The notes below the pieces were generated by a model. The model saw only the letters and a list, made by a program, of their open reading frames with translations. It was not told the origin of the DNA and ran no database searches. DNA of 64,000 nucleotides from Nocardia salmonicida NBRC 13393 (GTDB lineage: Bacteria > Actinomycetota > Actinomycetes > Mycobacteriales > Mycobacteriaceae), in NCBI RefSeq assembly GCF_001613085.1, contig NZ_BDBR01000003.1, positions 62,001 through 126,000 on the forward strand, in the 5' to 3' direction. Made by a program: the position numbers and the translations under genes. This document shows, piece after piece, positions 9,303-16,555 of this stretch (its first letter is position 1; every line of letters starts with the position of its first letter).

Positions 9303-10100
9303 TCAGCCGAGGAACGCGAGAATTCCGGCGGTGATGAGCTCGGCGTAGCGGGCTCGCCCCTCGGGGGTCTCGATGAGCTCGGCATCGGTGGCCGAGCGCA
9401 TGTTCCCGCACTCGACCAGGGCGCTCGGCCGCTCGGCCAGGTTGAGCCCGGCCAGATCAGCCCGCGGATCCAGCCCCGCCGACCCCACATAGGTCGACGG
9501 CACCGCACCACCGGCGACCATGGCATCGCGCAGCGCAGTCGCCAGTCGCGTTCCCGCCTCGGCCTGCACCGGGTTCAGCGGGGGTTCGGCATAGGCGATG
9601 TGGAATCCGTGCGCGGCCGCGCCGGTATTGCCGTCGGCATGGATCGAGACCACCGCGTCGGCGCCCGACTGATTGGCGATGGCGGCCCGTTGGTCGACGC
9701 ACGGTCCGACACCGGTGTCGTCGGGGCGCGTGAGGATCACCCGCACACCTCGCGCGGCGAGGGCGTCGCGCACTCGCAGGGTGACGTCCCAGGTGAACTC
9801 GTGCTCGGGGTAGCCACTCGCGGCCGCGGTGCCGGTGGTGTTGCAGGGTTTCGTTCCGCCGCGCCCGTCGGGCACCGGTGCGTTGATCTGCGCGAGATGG
9901 TCGGCATTGCCACCGTTGTGACCGGGATCGAGGACAACGGTGCGGTTCGCGGCGGGGGAAGTCGGCGGCACGACACTCTCCGAGGAAACGGCCGTCGCGG
10001 TCGACGTCGGCGGGTTCGCGTCCGTGGTGGTGGACGCGCATCCGGCGAACAGAGCTGTCGTCGCGAGCAGGCAGGCGGGCAGGAACAAGCGGGGGCGCAC
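9303..10100 (-). CDS. ami1: Ami1-like N-acetylmuramoyl-L-alanine amidase lipoprotein
   Basis: 265 residues. The start is the GTG at 10100, giving a short lipoprotein signal ending in the lipobox LFAGC. A Thr/Pro-rich spacer leads to an Amidase_3 domain beginning TVVLDPGHNGG. Zinc ligands are visible as His in DPGHNGG, Glu in YPEHEFTWD and His in VSIHADG; the catalytic Glu is in ALVECGNM. The domain aligns in blocks with mycobacterial Rv3717 (INAPVPDGRGGTKPC, DLAGLNLAE), which cuts the amide bond between muramic acid and the stem peptide and helps cell separation. It lacks a peptidoglycan-binding domain, as Rv3717 does. The lipobox would anchor it outside the membrane. Conservation is strong, so function is likely. 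Confidence 0.85.
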   Translation of the reverse strand: MRPRLFLPACLLATTALFAGCASTTTDANPPTSTATAVSSESVVPPTSPAANRTVVLDPGHNGGNADHLAQINAPVPDGRGGTKPCNTTGTAAASGYPEHEFTWDVTLRVRDALAARGVRVILTRPDDTGVGPCVDQRAAIANQSGADAVVSIHADGNTGAAAHGFHIAYAEPPLNPVQAEAGTRLATALRDAMVAGGAVPSTYVGSAGLDPRADLAGLNLAERPSALVECGNMRSATDAELIETPEGRARYAELITAGILAFLG

Positions 10101-10248
10101 CCCGCCACCGTGCCATACCCGGCGACGAGGCGACTTCGTCCGCGTCGTGTCAGGTTCGCAGCCCGAGGCCGACCGCCTGTCCGGCGCGGCATCGCTGCCT
10201 GAGAGATGGCTCGCGGCCGACACCGTGATAACCAGCTCCGAACCGTGC

Positions 10249-11286
10249 TCAGCCGTGGGTGATGCGCAGGGGAAGAGTCGAGTGGCGCCGGACGAACAGG
10301 CTGGGCAGCCACCGGGGCGGCTCCGCATCGATCAGGCTGAATCGCTCGGTGCGGTCGAGGAGCAGGGTGAGCGCGGCGGTTGCTTCCAGTCGGGCGAGCG
10401 TGGACCCGATGCAGAAGTGGGCGCCCGCACCGAATGCCGCGTGGGCACGTGCGCGCGGACGGTCCAGGTCGACGACGTCCGGATTCGGATAGGCGGCGGG
10501 ATCACGGTTGGCGGCTCCCCACAGCAACAGCAGGTGACTCCCGGCGGGCAGGTCGACGCCGGCGAGCTGCGTGTCGGTGACGACGTGGCGATGGTGTCCG
10601 CGGAAGGGTGACTCCAGGCGCAGCGCCTCGTCGAGAAACGCGGGGACGAGCTCGGGGCGTTCACGCAGACAGGTCTGCAGGTCGAGGTCGGTGGCGAGCA
10701 GTCGCGCCGCCGAGGTGATCAGCGCCGGCATCCGGCCGTCGGCGACGACACCGCCCAGCATCTCGGTGGAGTCGTAGGCCAGCGAGAGCAGTGTCGGCAC
10801 ATCGGCGCCCGGCAGTCCGAGGAGTTCGGCGATCAGCGCCAGCGGCAATCGATCGGCGACCCCGGTGGCCCAGTCGATCCGGTCGCCGTCGAGCTCCTCC
10901 GTCCACAGCTGTTCGGTCAGCGCGGTGACGACCGGGGTCAGCGTGCGGACCCGTTTGGCCAGGACCGGTCCGACGACGGCGCGGTGCGCGGCGTGGACAT
11001 CGCCGTCGGCAGTGGCGAGCACGTGGACACCCTGCCCGGTCGCGTCGAGATCGAAGGTCATCGGCGCCGCACCCGGCTGGGCGACGAGCACGCCGGTCAG
11101 ATGCGAGGAGAACTCCGCCGGGCGCCGGGTCGCCTCGGTGACCGCGGCCCACGAGGCGACGAGAAAGAAGTCGGTGCCGGGTACCCGATAGACGGGGGCT
11201 TCCTCGCACAGGGTGCGATACATCGGGTACGGGTCGTCGAGCACCGCCGCGTCGAACAGGTCGATCGCTTCGAGGTCTGTGGTCAT
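10249..11286 (-). CDS. Cytochrome P450, short, atypical I-helix
   Basis: 345 residues, shorter than the usual 400. The heme loop AFGAGAHFCIGSTLARLE has the axial Cys at 292, and the K-helix ExxR is present in DEALRLESP. The I-helix A/G-G-x-D/E-T-T motif, needed for proton delivery and O2 activation, is not recognisable; that region reads ITSAARLLATDLDLQTCLRERP and seems to have lost about 40 residues. It could still bind heme but its monooxygenase power is doubtful. The ATG at 11286 has AAAGGCGG upstream. Electron-transfer partners are not nearby. A TetR gene lies divergently, with two matching operators between them. Confidence 0.82.
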   Translation of the reverse strand: MTTDLEAIDLFDAAVLDDPYPMYRTLCEEAPVYRVPGTDFFLVASWAAVTEATRRPAEFSSHLTGVLVAQPGAAPMTFDLDATGQGVHVLATADGDVHAAHRAVVGPVLAKRVRTLTPVVTALTEQLWTEELDGDRIDWATGVADRLPLALIAELLGLPGADVPTLLSLAYDSTEMLGGVVADGRMPALITSAARLLATDLDLQTCLRERPELVPAFLDEALRLESPFRGHHRHVVTDTQLAGVDLPAGSHLLLLWGAANRDPAAYPNPDVVDLDRPRARAHAAFGAGAHFCIGSTLARLEATAALTLLLDRTERFSLIDAEPPRWLPSLFVRRHSTLPLRITHG

Positions 11287-11356
11287 GGCCGCCGCCTTTC
11301 CTGGTCAGGCTGTCGGCGCTCACGGTGCATCACGGAGAAGCACGCGGTCAATGTCT

Positions 11357-11371
11357 GTCTCAGTATGAGAC
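11357..11371. promoter_or_regulatory. TetR operator copy 1 (P450 side)
   Basis: A perfect inverted repeat GTCTCA-gta-TGAGAC. The same arms recur at 11466-11480, both in the P450/TetR intergenic region. It sits about 70 bases before the P450 start, where it would block its promoter. Confidence 0.75.
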
Positions 11372-11465
11372 GGTGTCGCGATATCGTCGTCGCCGAGAAC
11401 GCCCATGTACTTCTTCGAAAAGACCCACTGCCTTGCCTGATTCGGATAGACAGATGTGGCGGAAC

Positions 11466-11480
11466 GTCTCACTCTGAGAC
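11466..11480. promoter_or_regulatory. TetR operator copy 2 (regulator side)
   Basis: A perfect inverted repeat GTCTCA-ctc-TGAGAC with arms identical to the site at 11357, centres 109 bases apart. It lies about 22 bases before the TetR ATG and fits autoregulation. Confidence 0.75.
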
Positions 11481-11502
11481 AGAGCCGTGGGAGGATTCGC
11501 CG

Positions 11503-12057
11503 ATGACCGACCATGTGGACTGGTTGACCGGCGGTGACCGACGCACCATCGCGGTCGACCGCATCGAACGCGCCGCCCTCACGCTGTTCCTCGAACACGG
11601 CATCGACAACGTCACCGCGGAGGACATCGCCGCGGCCGCCGGCTGCTCGCGCGCGACGCTGTATCGCTACGTCGGCGGCAAACCACACCTGGTGCGCGCG
11701 GTGATGGTCAGGGCCGCCGGGTCCGTGGTCGCGCGGGTCGAGTCGGTCGTCGACTCGGTCCCACCCGCCCGACGGCCTGTCGAAGCCATCCTGGCCGCCG
11801 TCGCCGCGATCCGCGCCGACCCGGTGCTGCGCCAGTGGCTGACCCGGCACCGCTCCCCCGGCACCGACGAATTCCTCGCCGGCGCACCGGAACTCGGTCA
11901 CATCGCGACCGCTCTGACCCGGATCGCCCCTGACGACGAGGCCGCGGGCTGGGTCGTGCGCGTCGTTCTGTCACTGCTCACCTGGCCACTGCCGGACGCC
12001 ACGGCGGAACGTCACCTGGTCGAACGATTCGTCGGGCCCACCCTGCGCGCGCGCTGA
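11503..12057 (+). CDS. TetR-family regulator of the divergent P450
   Basis: 184 residues. The helix-turn-helix is at about residues 15-60 (ERAALTLFLEHGIDNVTAED, then AAAAGCSRATLYRYVGGKPHL). The open frame extends far upstream, but the ATG at 11503 with GGGAGG nine bases before it starts the normal TetR N-terminus. The C-terminal ligand domain is unassigned. Two operators with the same arms stand between this gene and the divergent P450 gene, so local repression relieved by a P450 substrate is the simple reading. Confidence 0.86.
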   Translation: MTDHVDWLTGGDRRTIAVDRIERAALTLFLEHGIDNVTAEDIAAAAGCSRATLYRYVGGKPHLVRAVMVRAAGSVVARVESVVDSVPPARRPVEAILAAVAAIRADPVLRQWLTRHRSPGTDEFLAGAPELGHIATALTRIAPDDEAAGWVVRVVLSLLTWPLPDATAERHLVERFVGPTLRAR

Positions 12058-12076
12058 CCCCCGGCGGGAACGCCGC

Positions 12077-12454
12077 TCAGCCGCGGTGGTGGCGACTCTC
12101 GTAGGCCACGCGCTCGACCTCGGCCCGACGGCGTTCGGACTCGTTCGCCAACTCGGGATCGAAGCCATGGCTGACCAGGCGGTGTCGCCGGTACACATAG
12201 ACCAACGCCACGGTGAAGTAGACCAGCGGCAGGTACAGCAGCGCCATCATCGACAGCCCGATCCACAGCGGGCCGGGTACCAGCAAGAACAGGCACAGCA
12301 CCGGAAGCACGGGCAGCAGGAAACGCATCAGGTATCGGCGGGTGGCGCCGGGGCCGGTGAGGTCGGCCAGCACCCAGTCCGCCATCGACGGCGGCAGAGT
12401 GCCGCCGGTGATGTAGCGAACGCGCTGCCAGAGATTCGGGGTCGAGTTGCTCAT
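12077..12454 (-). CDS. DUF5313 membrane protein
   Basis: 125 residues starting MSNSTPNLWQRVRYITGG, followed by LPPSMADWVLADLTGPGATRR, the hallmark of the actinobacterial DUF5313 family. Two adjacent membrane helices lie at about residues 45-90 (FLLPVLPVLCLFLLV and LLYLPLVYFTVALVY), and the charged C-terminus is probably cytoplasmic. Its function is unknown. Its start overlaps the stop of the upstream MarR gene by one base (TGATG), so the two are translationally coupled and probably share control by the MarR operator. Confidence 0.85.
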   Translation of the reverse strand: MSNSTPNLWQRVRYITGGTLPPSMADWVLADLTGPGATRRYLMRFLLPVLPVLCLFLLVPGPLWIGLSMMALLYLPLVYFTVALVYVYRRHRLVSHGFDPELANESERRRAEVERVAYESRHHRG

Positions 12455-12912
12455 CAGTACTCCCTCACGTCGGAGGCGCGTCGCGCGGCGGCGTTCACCC
12501 GGCCGAGGACATCGCGTAATTCTTCCAGATCCGCCAGGCTCACGCCGAGGCGTGCCACGACGGCGGGCGGGATCTGCTCGGCCTGTTCGCGCAGGTCACG
12601 GCCTGCTTCGGTGAGGTCGATGTGCAGCGTGCGCTCGTCAAGCGGATCGCGGCGGCGGGTGATGAGACCGGCGGATTCGAGCCGCTTGAGCAGCGGTGAC
12701 AACGTCGCGGAGTCGAGCTGGATCGCCTCGGCCACGGCCTTCACCGACATCGGCGCCTCACCCCACAGCGCGAGCATCACCAGATACTGCGGATGTGTCA
12801 GGCCGAGCGGTTCGAGCAGCGGCCGGTAGACCGCCAGCACCGAACGATTGGCCACCGCCAGGGCGAAGCACACCTGTCGGTCGAGCCGCAACGGATCCTC
12901 GAGCTCTTGCAT
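12454..12912 (-). CDS. MarR-family regulator, OhrR-like
   Basis: 152 residues with a MarR winged helix at about 30-110 (VKAVAEAIQLDSATLSPLLKRLESAGLITRRRDPLDERTL is spread over recognition helix and wing). A single Cys at position 15 in QVCFALAVANRS is placed like the redox-sensing Cys of OhrR repressors, suggesting it senses organic peroxide or another oxidant. No ohr peroxidase gene is adjacent; the coupled partner is a DUF5313 membrane protein. A 38-base inverted repeat upstream is the likely autoregulatory operator. OhrR identity is inferred from the Cys position only. Confidence 0.85.
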   Translation of the reverse strand: MQELEDPLRLDRQVCFALAVANRSVLAVYRPLLEPLGLTHPQYLVMLALWGEAPMSVKAVAEAIQLDSATLSPLLKRLESAGLITRRRDPLDERTLHIDLTEAGRDLREQAEQIPPAVVARLGVSLADLEELRDVLGRVNAAARRASDVREY

Positions 12913-12944
12913 CGGCCACCACCTTCCTTAGCCCACACACTATT

Positions 12945-12982
12945 ACGCCACTAATAGTTAGTGCAATAACTATTAGTGGCGT
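12945..12982. promoter_or_regulatory. MarR operator, 16-base perfect arms
   Basis: ACGCCACTAATAGTTA-gtgcaa-TAACTATTAGTGGCGT is a perfect inverted repeat with a six-base spacer. It is AT-rich, lies 33 bases upstream of the MarR start and is unlike the GC-rich terminators elsewhere in the window. It resembles MarR/OhrR boxes and probably covers the regulator promoter. Confidence 0.75.
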
Positions 12983-13008
12983 CACACAAGACGGAGGGAC
13001 CGTGCGCG

Positions 13009-13887
13009 TCAGTCCTCGTCGACGACCAGCGGCTCCCCGGCGGCGGCGCGACACACTTTCTCGCGGCCGTTGTCCTCCTCGGTACGCCCCTGACGCCAGT
13101 ATCCCGTGAAGGTGATCGCACGCTTGTCGACGCCGCGGTCGCGGACGAGATCGCGCCGGGTGAGCTTCACCAACTCGGCCTCACCGGAGATCCACGCGTA
13201 GGGCGCGCCCGCGGGGAACTCGGCGGCGCGGACCGCGTCGACCACCGCGTCGCCGTGCGGACGATCGCCGCGATGCACCCACGCGATCCGCACGTCGCCG
13301 CGGGTCTCGAAGCCCTGCTCGTCGGCCGGGCCGTCGACCTCGATGAACGCTCGCACCGACGCACCCACGTCGAGGCGTTCGATGATCGCGCCGATCGCCG
13401 GAACGGCGGTCTCGTCACCGACGAGCAGCTGCCACTCGGGATCGACCGGCGGGGCGTAGAGCGCGTGCGGCGGGCAGAGCAGGCCGATCTCGTCGCCCGG
13501 CGCCGCGGTCGACGCCCAGTCCGAGGCGGGGCCCACATGCTCGGCGTGCAGCGCGAAGTCGATGTCGAGCTCGCCGAGTTCGGGTCGCTGCGCGCGGACG
13601 GTGTAGGTCCGCATCGGCGGGCGGATCTCGTCGGGCATCGCGAGATAGCGCTGGTACCAGCTCATTACACTGCCCGAGTCTTCCAGGGGCGGCGGTACCA
13701 CGGGACGCGGCCGACCCGGGAGCGGGAAGAAGAGCTTCGCGTACTGGTCGGGCCCGACGTCGGCGAGGGCGGCCGGGTCCTCGCAGACGAGGGTGACCCG
13801 CACCATGCGCGGTGTCAGCCGTACCGCGCGTCGAACCGTCGCCGACGCGTAGACCATGGCGGGTCGATTCACAGTCTCAGTTGCCAT
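13009..13887 (-). CDS. Siderophore-interacting protein (FAD/NAD(P)H ferric reductase)
   Basis: 292 residues of the SIP/ViuB family. An FAD-binding barrel covers about residues 15-150, with the RTYTVRAQRPE flavin motif and DFALHAEHVGPASDWA. A NAD(P)H-binding half follows (LLVGDETAVPAIGAIIE, AYAWISGEAELVK). Such enzymes reduce ferric siderophores in the cytosol to free iron. An IdeR-type iron box abuts the annotated ATG, so iron repression is expected. Because the box runs into the start codon, translation may begin at the ATG at 13857 (MVYASATV) or from a leaderless transcript. No siderophore synthesis genes are adjacent. Confidence 0.88.
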   Translation of the reverse strand: MATETVNRPAMVYASATVRRAVRLTPRMVRVTLVCEDPAALADVGPDQYAKLFFPLPGRPRPVVPPPLEDSGSVMSWYQRYLAMPDEIRPPMRTYTVRAQRPELGELDIDFALHAEHVGPASDWASTAAPGDEIGLLCPPHALYAPPVDPEWQLLVGDETAVPAIGAIIERLDVGASVRAFIEVDGPADEQGFETRGDVRIAWVHRGDRPHGDAVVDAVRAAEFPAGAPYAWISGEAELVKLTRRDLVRDRGVDKRAITFTGYWRQGRTEEDNGREKVCRAAAGEPLVVDED

Positions 13888-13905
13888 TAGGCAAGGCTAA
13901 CCTAT
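13887..13905. promoter_or_regulatory. IdeR/DtxR iron box
   Basis: TTAGGCAAGGCTAACCTAT matches the 19-base actinobacterial iron-box consensus TTAGGTTAGGCTAACCTAA at 16 positions. It touches the ATG of the siderophore-interacting protein gene, an unusually close placement. Confidence 0.85.
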
Positions 13906-14015
13906 TGCCGCGTCGGACCACCTGCCTCGCCGACAGCGAGGGCTGCTCGATCACCGCAGGCAGCGCCGACGTCCCGTGCCGCGCGCCCTGCGCCAGATCT
14001 GCGTGGGGTCTGATC

Positions 14016-15221
14016 TCAGGGCATCGGCAGCGGCGGTGTCTGCGGGAATCGCACCGGCAACGCCGCGAGCGACCGATGGAACGGGCCGGGCCGCCATACC
14101 AGCTCCTCGACGGGCACAGCCAGGGCCAGTTCCGGGAGGGCATCGAGCAATTGGTCGATCGCGTCCTGCACGATCAGGTACGCCACCGGCTTGGCCGGGC
14201 AGCCGTGCGGACCCGCGCTCCAGGCCAGGTGCGCACGGTTGTCGACGACATCGCGCCCGGCGATGGCCGGATCGTTGTTGCACGCCGACATGCTGATGAC
14301 GACCGGTTCGTGCGCGGGCAGCCAGGTGTCCTCGACCAGGATCGGCTGACGCGGGTAGGTCATACAGAAGTTGGCCAGTGGCGGGTCGGTGAACAGCACC
14401 TCGTCGAGCGCGTCGCGCGTGGACAGGCTGCCGCCGAGCACATTTCCCGCGAACCGGTCGTCGGTGAGCATCAGCCGCAAGGTGTTGACCACCAGGTTCA
14501 GCATCGGCTCGATCCCCGCGCCGTAGAGCACCAGCAGTTGGTGCACCATTTCCTCGTCGGTCAGCGCCGCCTGGTGATGGAGCAGCCGGGTGGCGACATC
14601 GTCACCGGGTTCGCGCTGACGCAGCCCCACCAGATCCGCCAGCGCGGAGGCGAGCAGGTTGTTGCCCGCCTCGGCGTCGTCGCCTTCGAAGATCTGCGCC
14701 ATTCCGGTGGCGACCTGCTGCCCGATCTCGGGGGTGCATCCGAGCATCGAGTTCAGCGCCTGGAACACCAGCGGAAACGCGTACTGACTCAACAGGTCTG
14801 CGGATCCGGTCGCGCAGAAGCTGTTGATCAGCGGGATGGCGAACTGTTCGACGGTGCTGTGCATCGCGTACAGATCCACCCCGGCGAGCCCGGCGACATT
14901 GGCCTGCCGATACCGGGTGTGCTCGGCGCCGGTGGTGCGCAACGCGGCCGGACGGAATTGCAGCATCGGCAGTACCGGGCAGTCCAGCGGGATATCGCGT
15001 TCCCACATCCGTGGGTCGGCCGGAAAGTGTTCCGGATCGTTGAGGATGCGCACGGCGGTGTGGTAGCCGACCACCAGCGTGGCCCGGATGCCCGGCGACA
15101 GCTCCACCGGCACCACGGAGCCGAACCGGCTCCGCATCTGCTGGTAGGCCGCCTGCGGATCCGCCGCGAATTCGGGTGCCCACATCGCCACCCGCTCGCC
15201 GGCGGCGATATCGACCGTCAT
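14016..15221 (-). CDS. cvnE: Conservon cytochrome P450 (CvnE type, CYP157-like)
   Basis: 401 residues, last gene of a five-gene conservon. The heme loop reads AHLAWSAGPHGCPAK with Cys341; the SxGPHGCPA form is typical of conservon P450s. The K-helix ExxR is replaced by EVLF (residues 274-277), and the I-helix reads YGAGIEPM with no acid-alcohol pair. CYP157 enzymes from Streptomyces conservons are known to lack ExxR in the same way, so this is likely native. The gene overlaps the GTPase gene by four bases. In other conservons the P450 is thought to work with the membrane-bound sensor complex; its substrate is unknown. Confidence 0.87.
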   Translation of the reverse strand: MTVDIAAGERVAMWAPEFAADPQAAYQQMRSRFGSVVPVELSPGIRATLVVGYHTAVRILNDPEHFPADPRMWERDIPLDCPVLPMLQFRPAALRTTGAEHTRYRQANVAGLAGVDLYAMHSTVEQFAIPLINSFCATGSADLLSQYAFPLVFQALNSMLGCTPEIGQQVATGMAQIFEGDDAEAGNNLLASALADLVGLRQREPGDDVATRLLHHQAALTDEEMVHQLLVLYGAGIEPMLNLVVNTLRLMLTDDRFAGNVLGGSLSTRDALDEVLFTDPPLANFCMTYPRQPILVEDTWLPAHEPVVISMSACNNDPAIAGRDVVDNRAHLAWSAGPHGCPAKPVAYLIVQDAIDQLLDALPELALAVPVEELVWRPGPFHRSLAALPVRFPQTPPLPMP

Positions 15222-15820
15222 GACGCTGTTGCTTCCTGTCTGCGAAAGAGATATTCCGCCAAGGTGATCAGTGCGCGCAGCCCCTGATCACGGCGACGTG
15301 CGTCGAGTGCGATCACCGGAGTATCCGGTGCGAGGTCGAGTGCCTCGCGCACTTCTTCGAGGGGATAGCGGCGGAATCCTTCGAATTCGTTCACCGCCAC
15401 CGCGTACGGGACACCACGCTGTTCCAGCGCCGAGAGCACGTCGTCGGCCTTCTCGATGCGCCGGGTGTCGACGAGCACCAGCGCGCCGAGGGCGCCGCGA
15501 GCCAGTTCCTCCCACAGCGGGGCGAACCGTTCCTGGCCCGGTGTACCGAACAGATACAGCGCCAGTTGGGAATTCAGGGTGATGCGGCCGAAATCCAGGG
15601 CGACAGTGGTGGAAACCTTGCTTCCCAACCCCGCCATGTCGTCGACACCGATGCTGGCCTCGGTGATCGTCTCTTCCGTCCGCAGTGGCCTGATCTCGGA
15701 CACTCCGCACACGAAGGTGGTTTTGCCGACACCGAAATTACCTGCGACCAGGATCTTCACCGACCGTGTCACGGTTTCCGCGACGTAGTCGACCTCATCC
15801 CGCAATGGCGCGGAGGCCAT
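15218..15820 (-). CDS. cvnD: Conservon small GTPase CvnD
   Basis: 200 residues of the ATP/GTP-binding (MglA/Ras-like) family. The P-loop GNFGVGKTT is near residue 28, the switch II motif appears as LFGTPGQERF, and the guanine-specificity element is NEFEG in place of NKxD. In Streptomyces conservons the CvnD GTPase forms a complex with the kinase, roadblock and DUF742 proteins that resembles a eukaryotic G-protein system. Its start overlaps the DUF742 gene by 26 bases and its stop overlaps the P450 start by 4 bases. Confidence 0.9.
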   Translation of the reverse strand: MASAPLRDEVDYVAETVTRSVKILVAGNFGVGKTTFVCGVSEIRPLRTEETITEASIGVDDMAGLGSKVSTTVALDFGRITLNSQLALYLFGTPGQERFAPLWEELARGALGALVLVDTRRIEKADDVLSALEQRGVPYAVAVNEFEGFRRYPLEEVREALDLAPDTPVIALDARRRDQGLRALITLAEYLFRRQEATAS

Positions 15821-16145
15821 GCAACACCTCCTTGATCAATGCGAGTTCCGGCTTCACCTGTGCCGGGGTGGGGCAGTGCAGGTGACCGCTGTCGAGCAGA
15901 TCGGAGACGATGATCTTCACGACGGAGGCGGGCAGGTCCAGATAGGCCGACAGTTCGGCGATCGACAGTGCGCCGCGGCGGCTGGTGAGTGCCAGCAGGC
16001 GACGCTCGTCGGGACGGTGATCGGGACGCGCGTCCTCGACGGCACGGACCAGCGTCACCAGATCCAGGTCATGGGCGGCGCGCACCCGTCCGCCGGTGCG
16101 CACATAGGACCGCACCAGGTCGGGATCTCGCCTGCCGCGGCTCAA
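15795..16145 (-). CDS. cvnC: Conservon DUF742 protein CvnC
   Basis: 116 residues of the DUF742 winged-helix-like family (RDPDLVRSYVRTGGR, LTSRRGALSIAELSAYLDLPASVV split between helices, IIVSDLLDSGHL). A much longer frame exists upstream but overlaps the roadblock gene and is not coding. The true start is the TTG at 16145, whose TTGA overlaps the TGA stop of cvnB, with GGGAGG just before it; this TTG-type coupling replaces the common ATGA. CvnC acts as an adaptor in the conservon complex. Confidence 0.85.
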   Translation of the reverse strand: MSRGRRDPDLVRSYVRTGGRVRAAHDLDLVTLVRAVEDARPDHRPDERRLLALTSRRGALSIAELSAYLDLPASVVKIIVSDLLDSGHLHCPTPAQVKPELALIKEVLHGLRAIAG

Positions 16146-16555
16146 TTCCTCCCGCCTAGGCGGGGCGCGCTTCCGATCTCGTGACCGACGCGCGAAGCCA
16201 GTTCGTTCATCCGATGGGCCACCAGCGCCACGTCGACATCGGCGGTGGTGGCAACACCGAGCAGGGCGCCCGCGCCCGCGGCAGTGATCATGATCATGCC
16301 CTCGTCGTACTCGGTCATGTTCTGGCGCACCGTATTCGTAGGGCCGCCGCAGAATTCGCCGAGCGCCTTGCCGAGCGAGCGCAGGCCGGAGGCGGCCGCG
16401 GCGAACCGTTCGGCGTCGTCTTTGCTCACGCCACGGGAATGGGCGATGCGCAGTCCGTCTTCGGACAGCAGTACCGCGAAGCGGACCCCGGGGATCTCGA
16501 GATCCTCGAGCAGCCACGCCAATCGGTTGGTGCTATCGGCTACCGGTGTGCTCAT
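16142..16555 (-). CDS. cvnB: Conservon roadblock/LC7 protein CvnB
   Basis: 137 residues with a roadblock/LC7 domain (TNRLAWLLEDLEIPGVRFAVLL, then LRSLGKALGEF and MIMITAAGAGALLGV). Roadblock proteins dimerise and act on MglA-like GTPases, here probably CvnD. The ATG at 16555 has GGAAGGAAC upstream and is preferred to the ATG at 16594, which would lie inside the kinase gene tail. It overlaps the kinase gene by 23 bases and the DUF742 gene by four. Confidence 0.88.
   Translation of the reverse strand: MSTPVADSTNRLAWLLEDLEIPGVRFAVLLSEDGLRIAHSRGVSKDDAERFAAAASGLRSLGKALGEFCGGPTNTVRQNMTEYDEGMIMITAAGAGALLGVATTADVDVALVAHRMNELASRVGHEIGSAPRLGGRN

Noticed and set aside
12945..12982. Treating the 38-base inverted repeat as a terminator
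   Set aside because: It is AT-rich, has no T-tract and lies upstream of the MarR start; an operator fits better.
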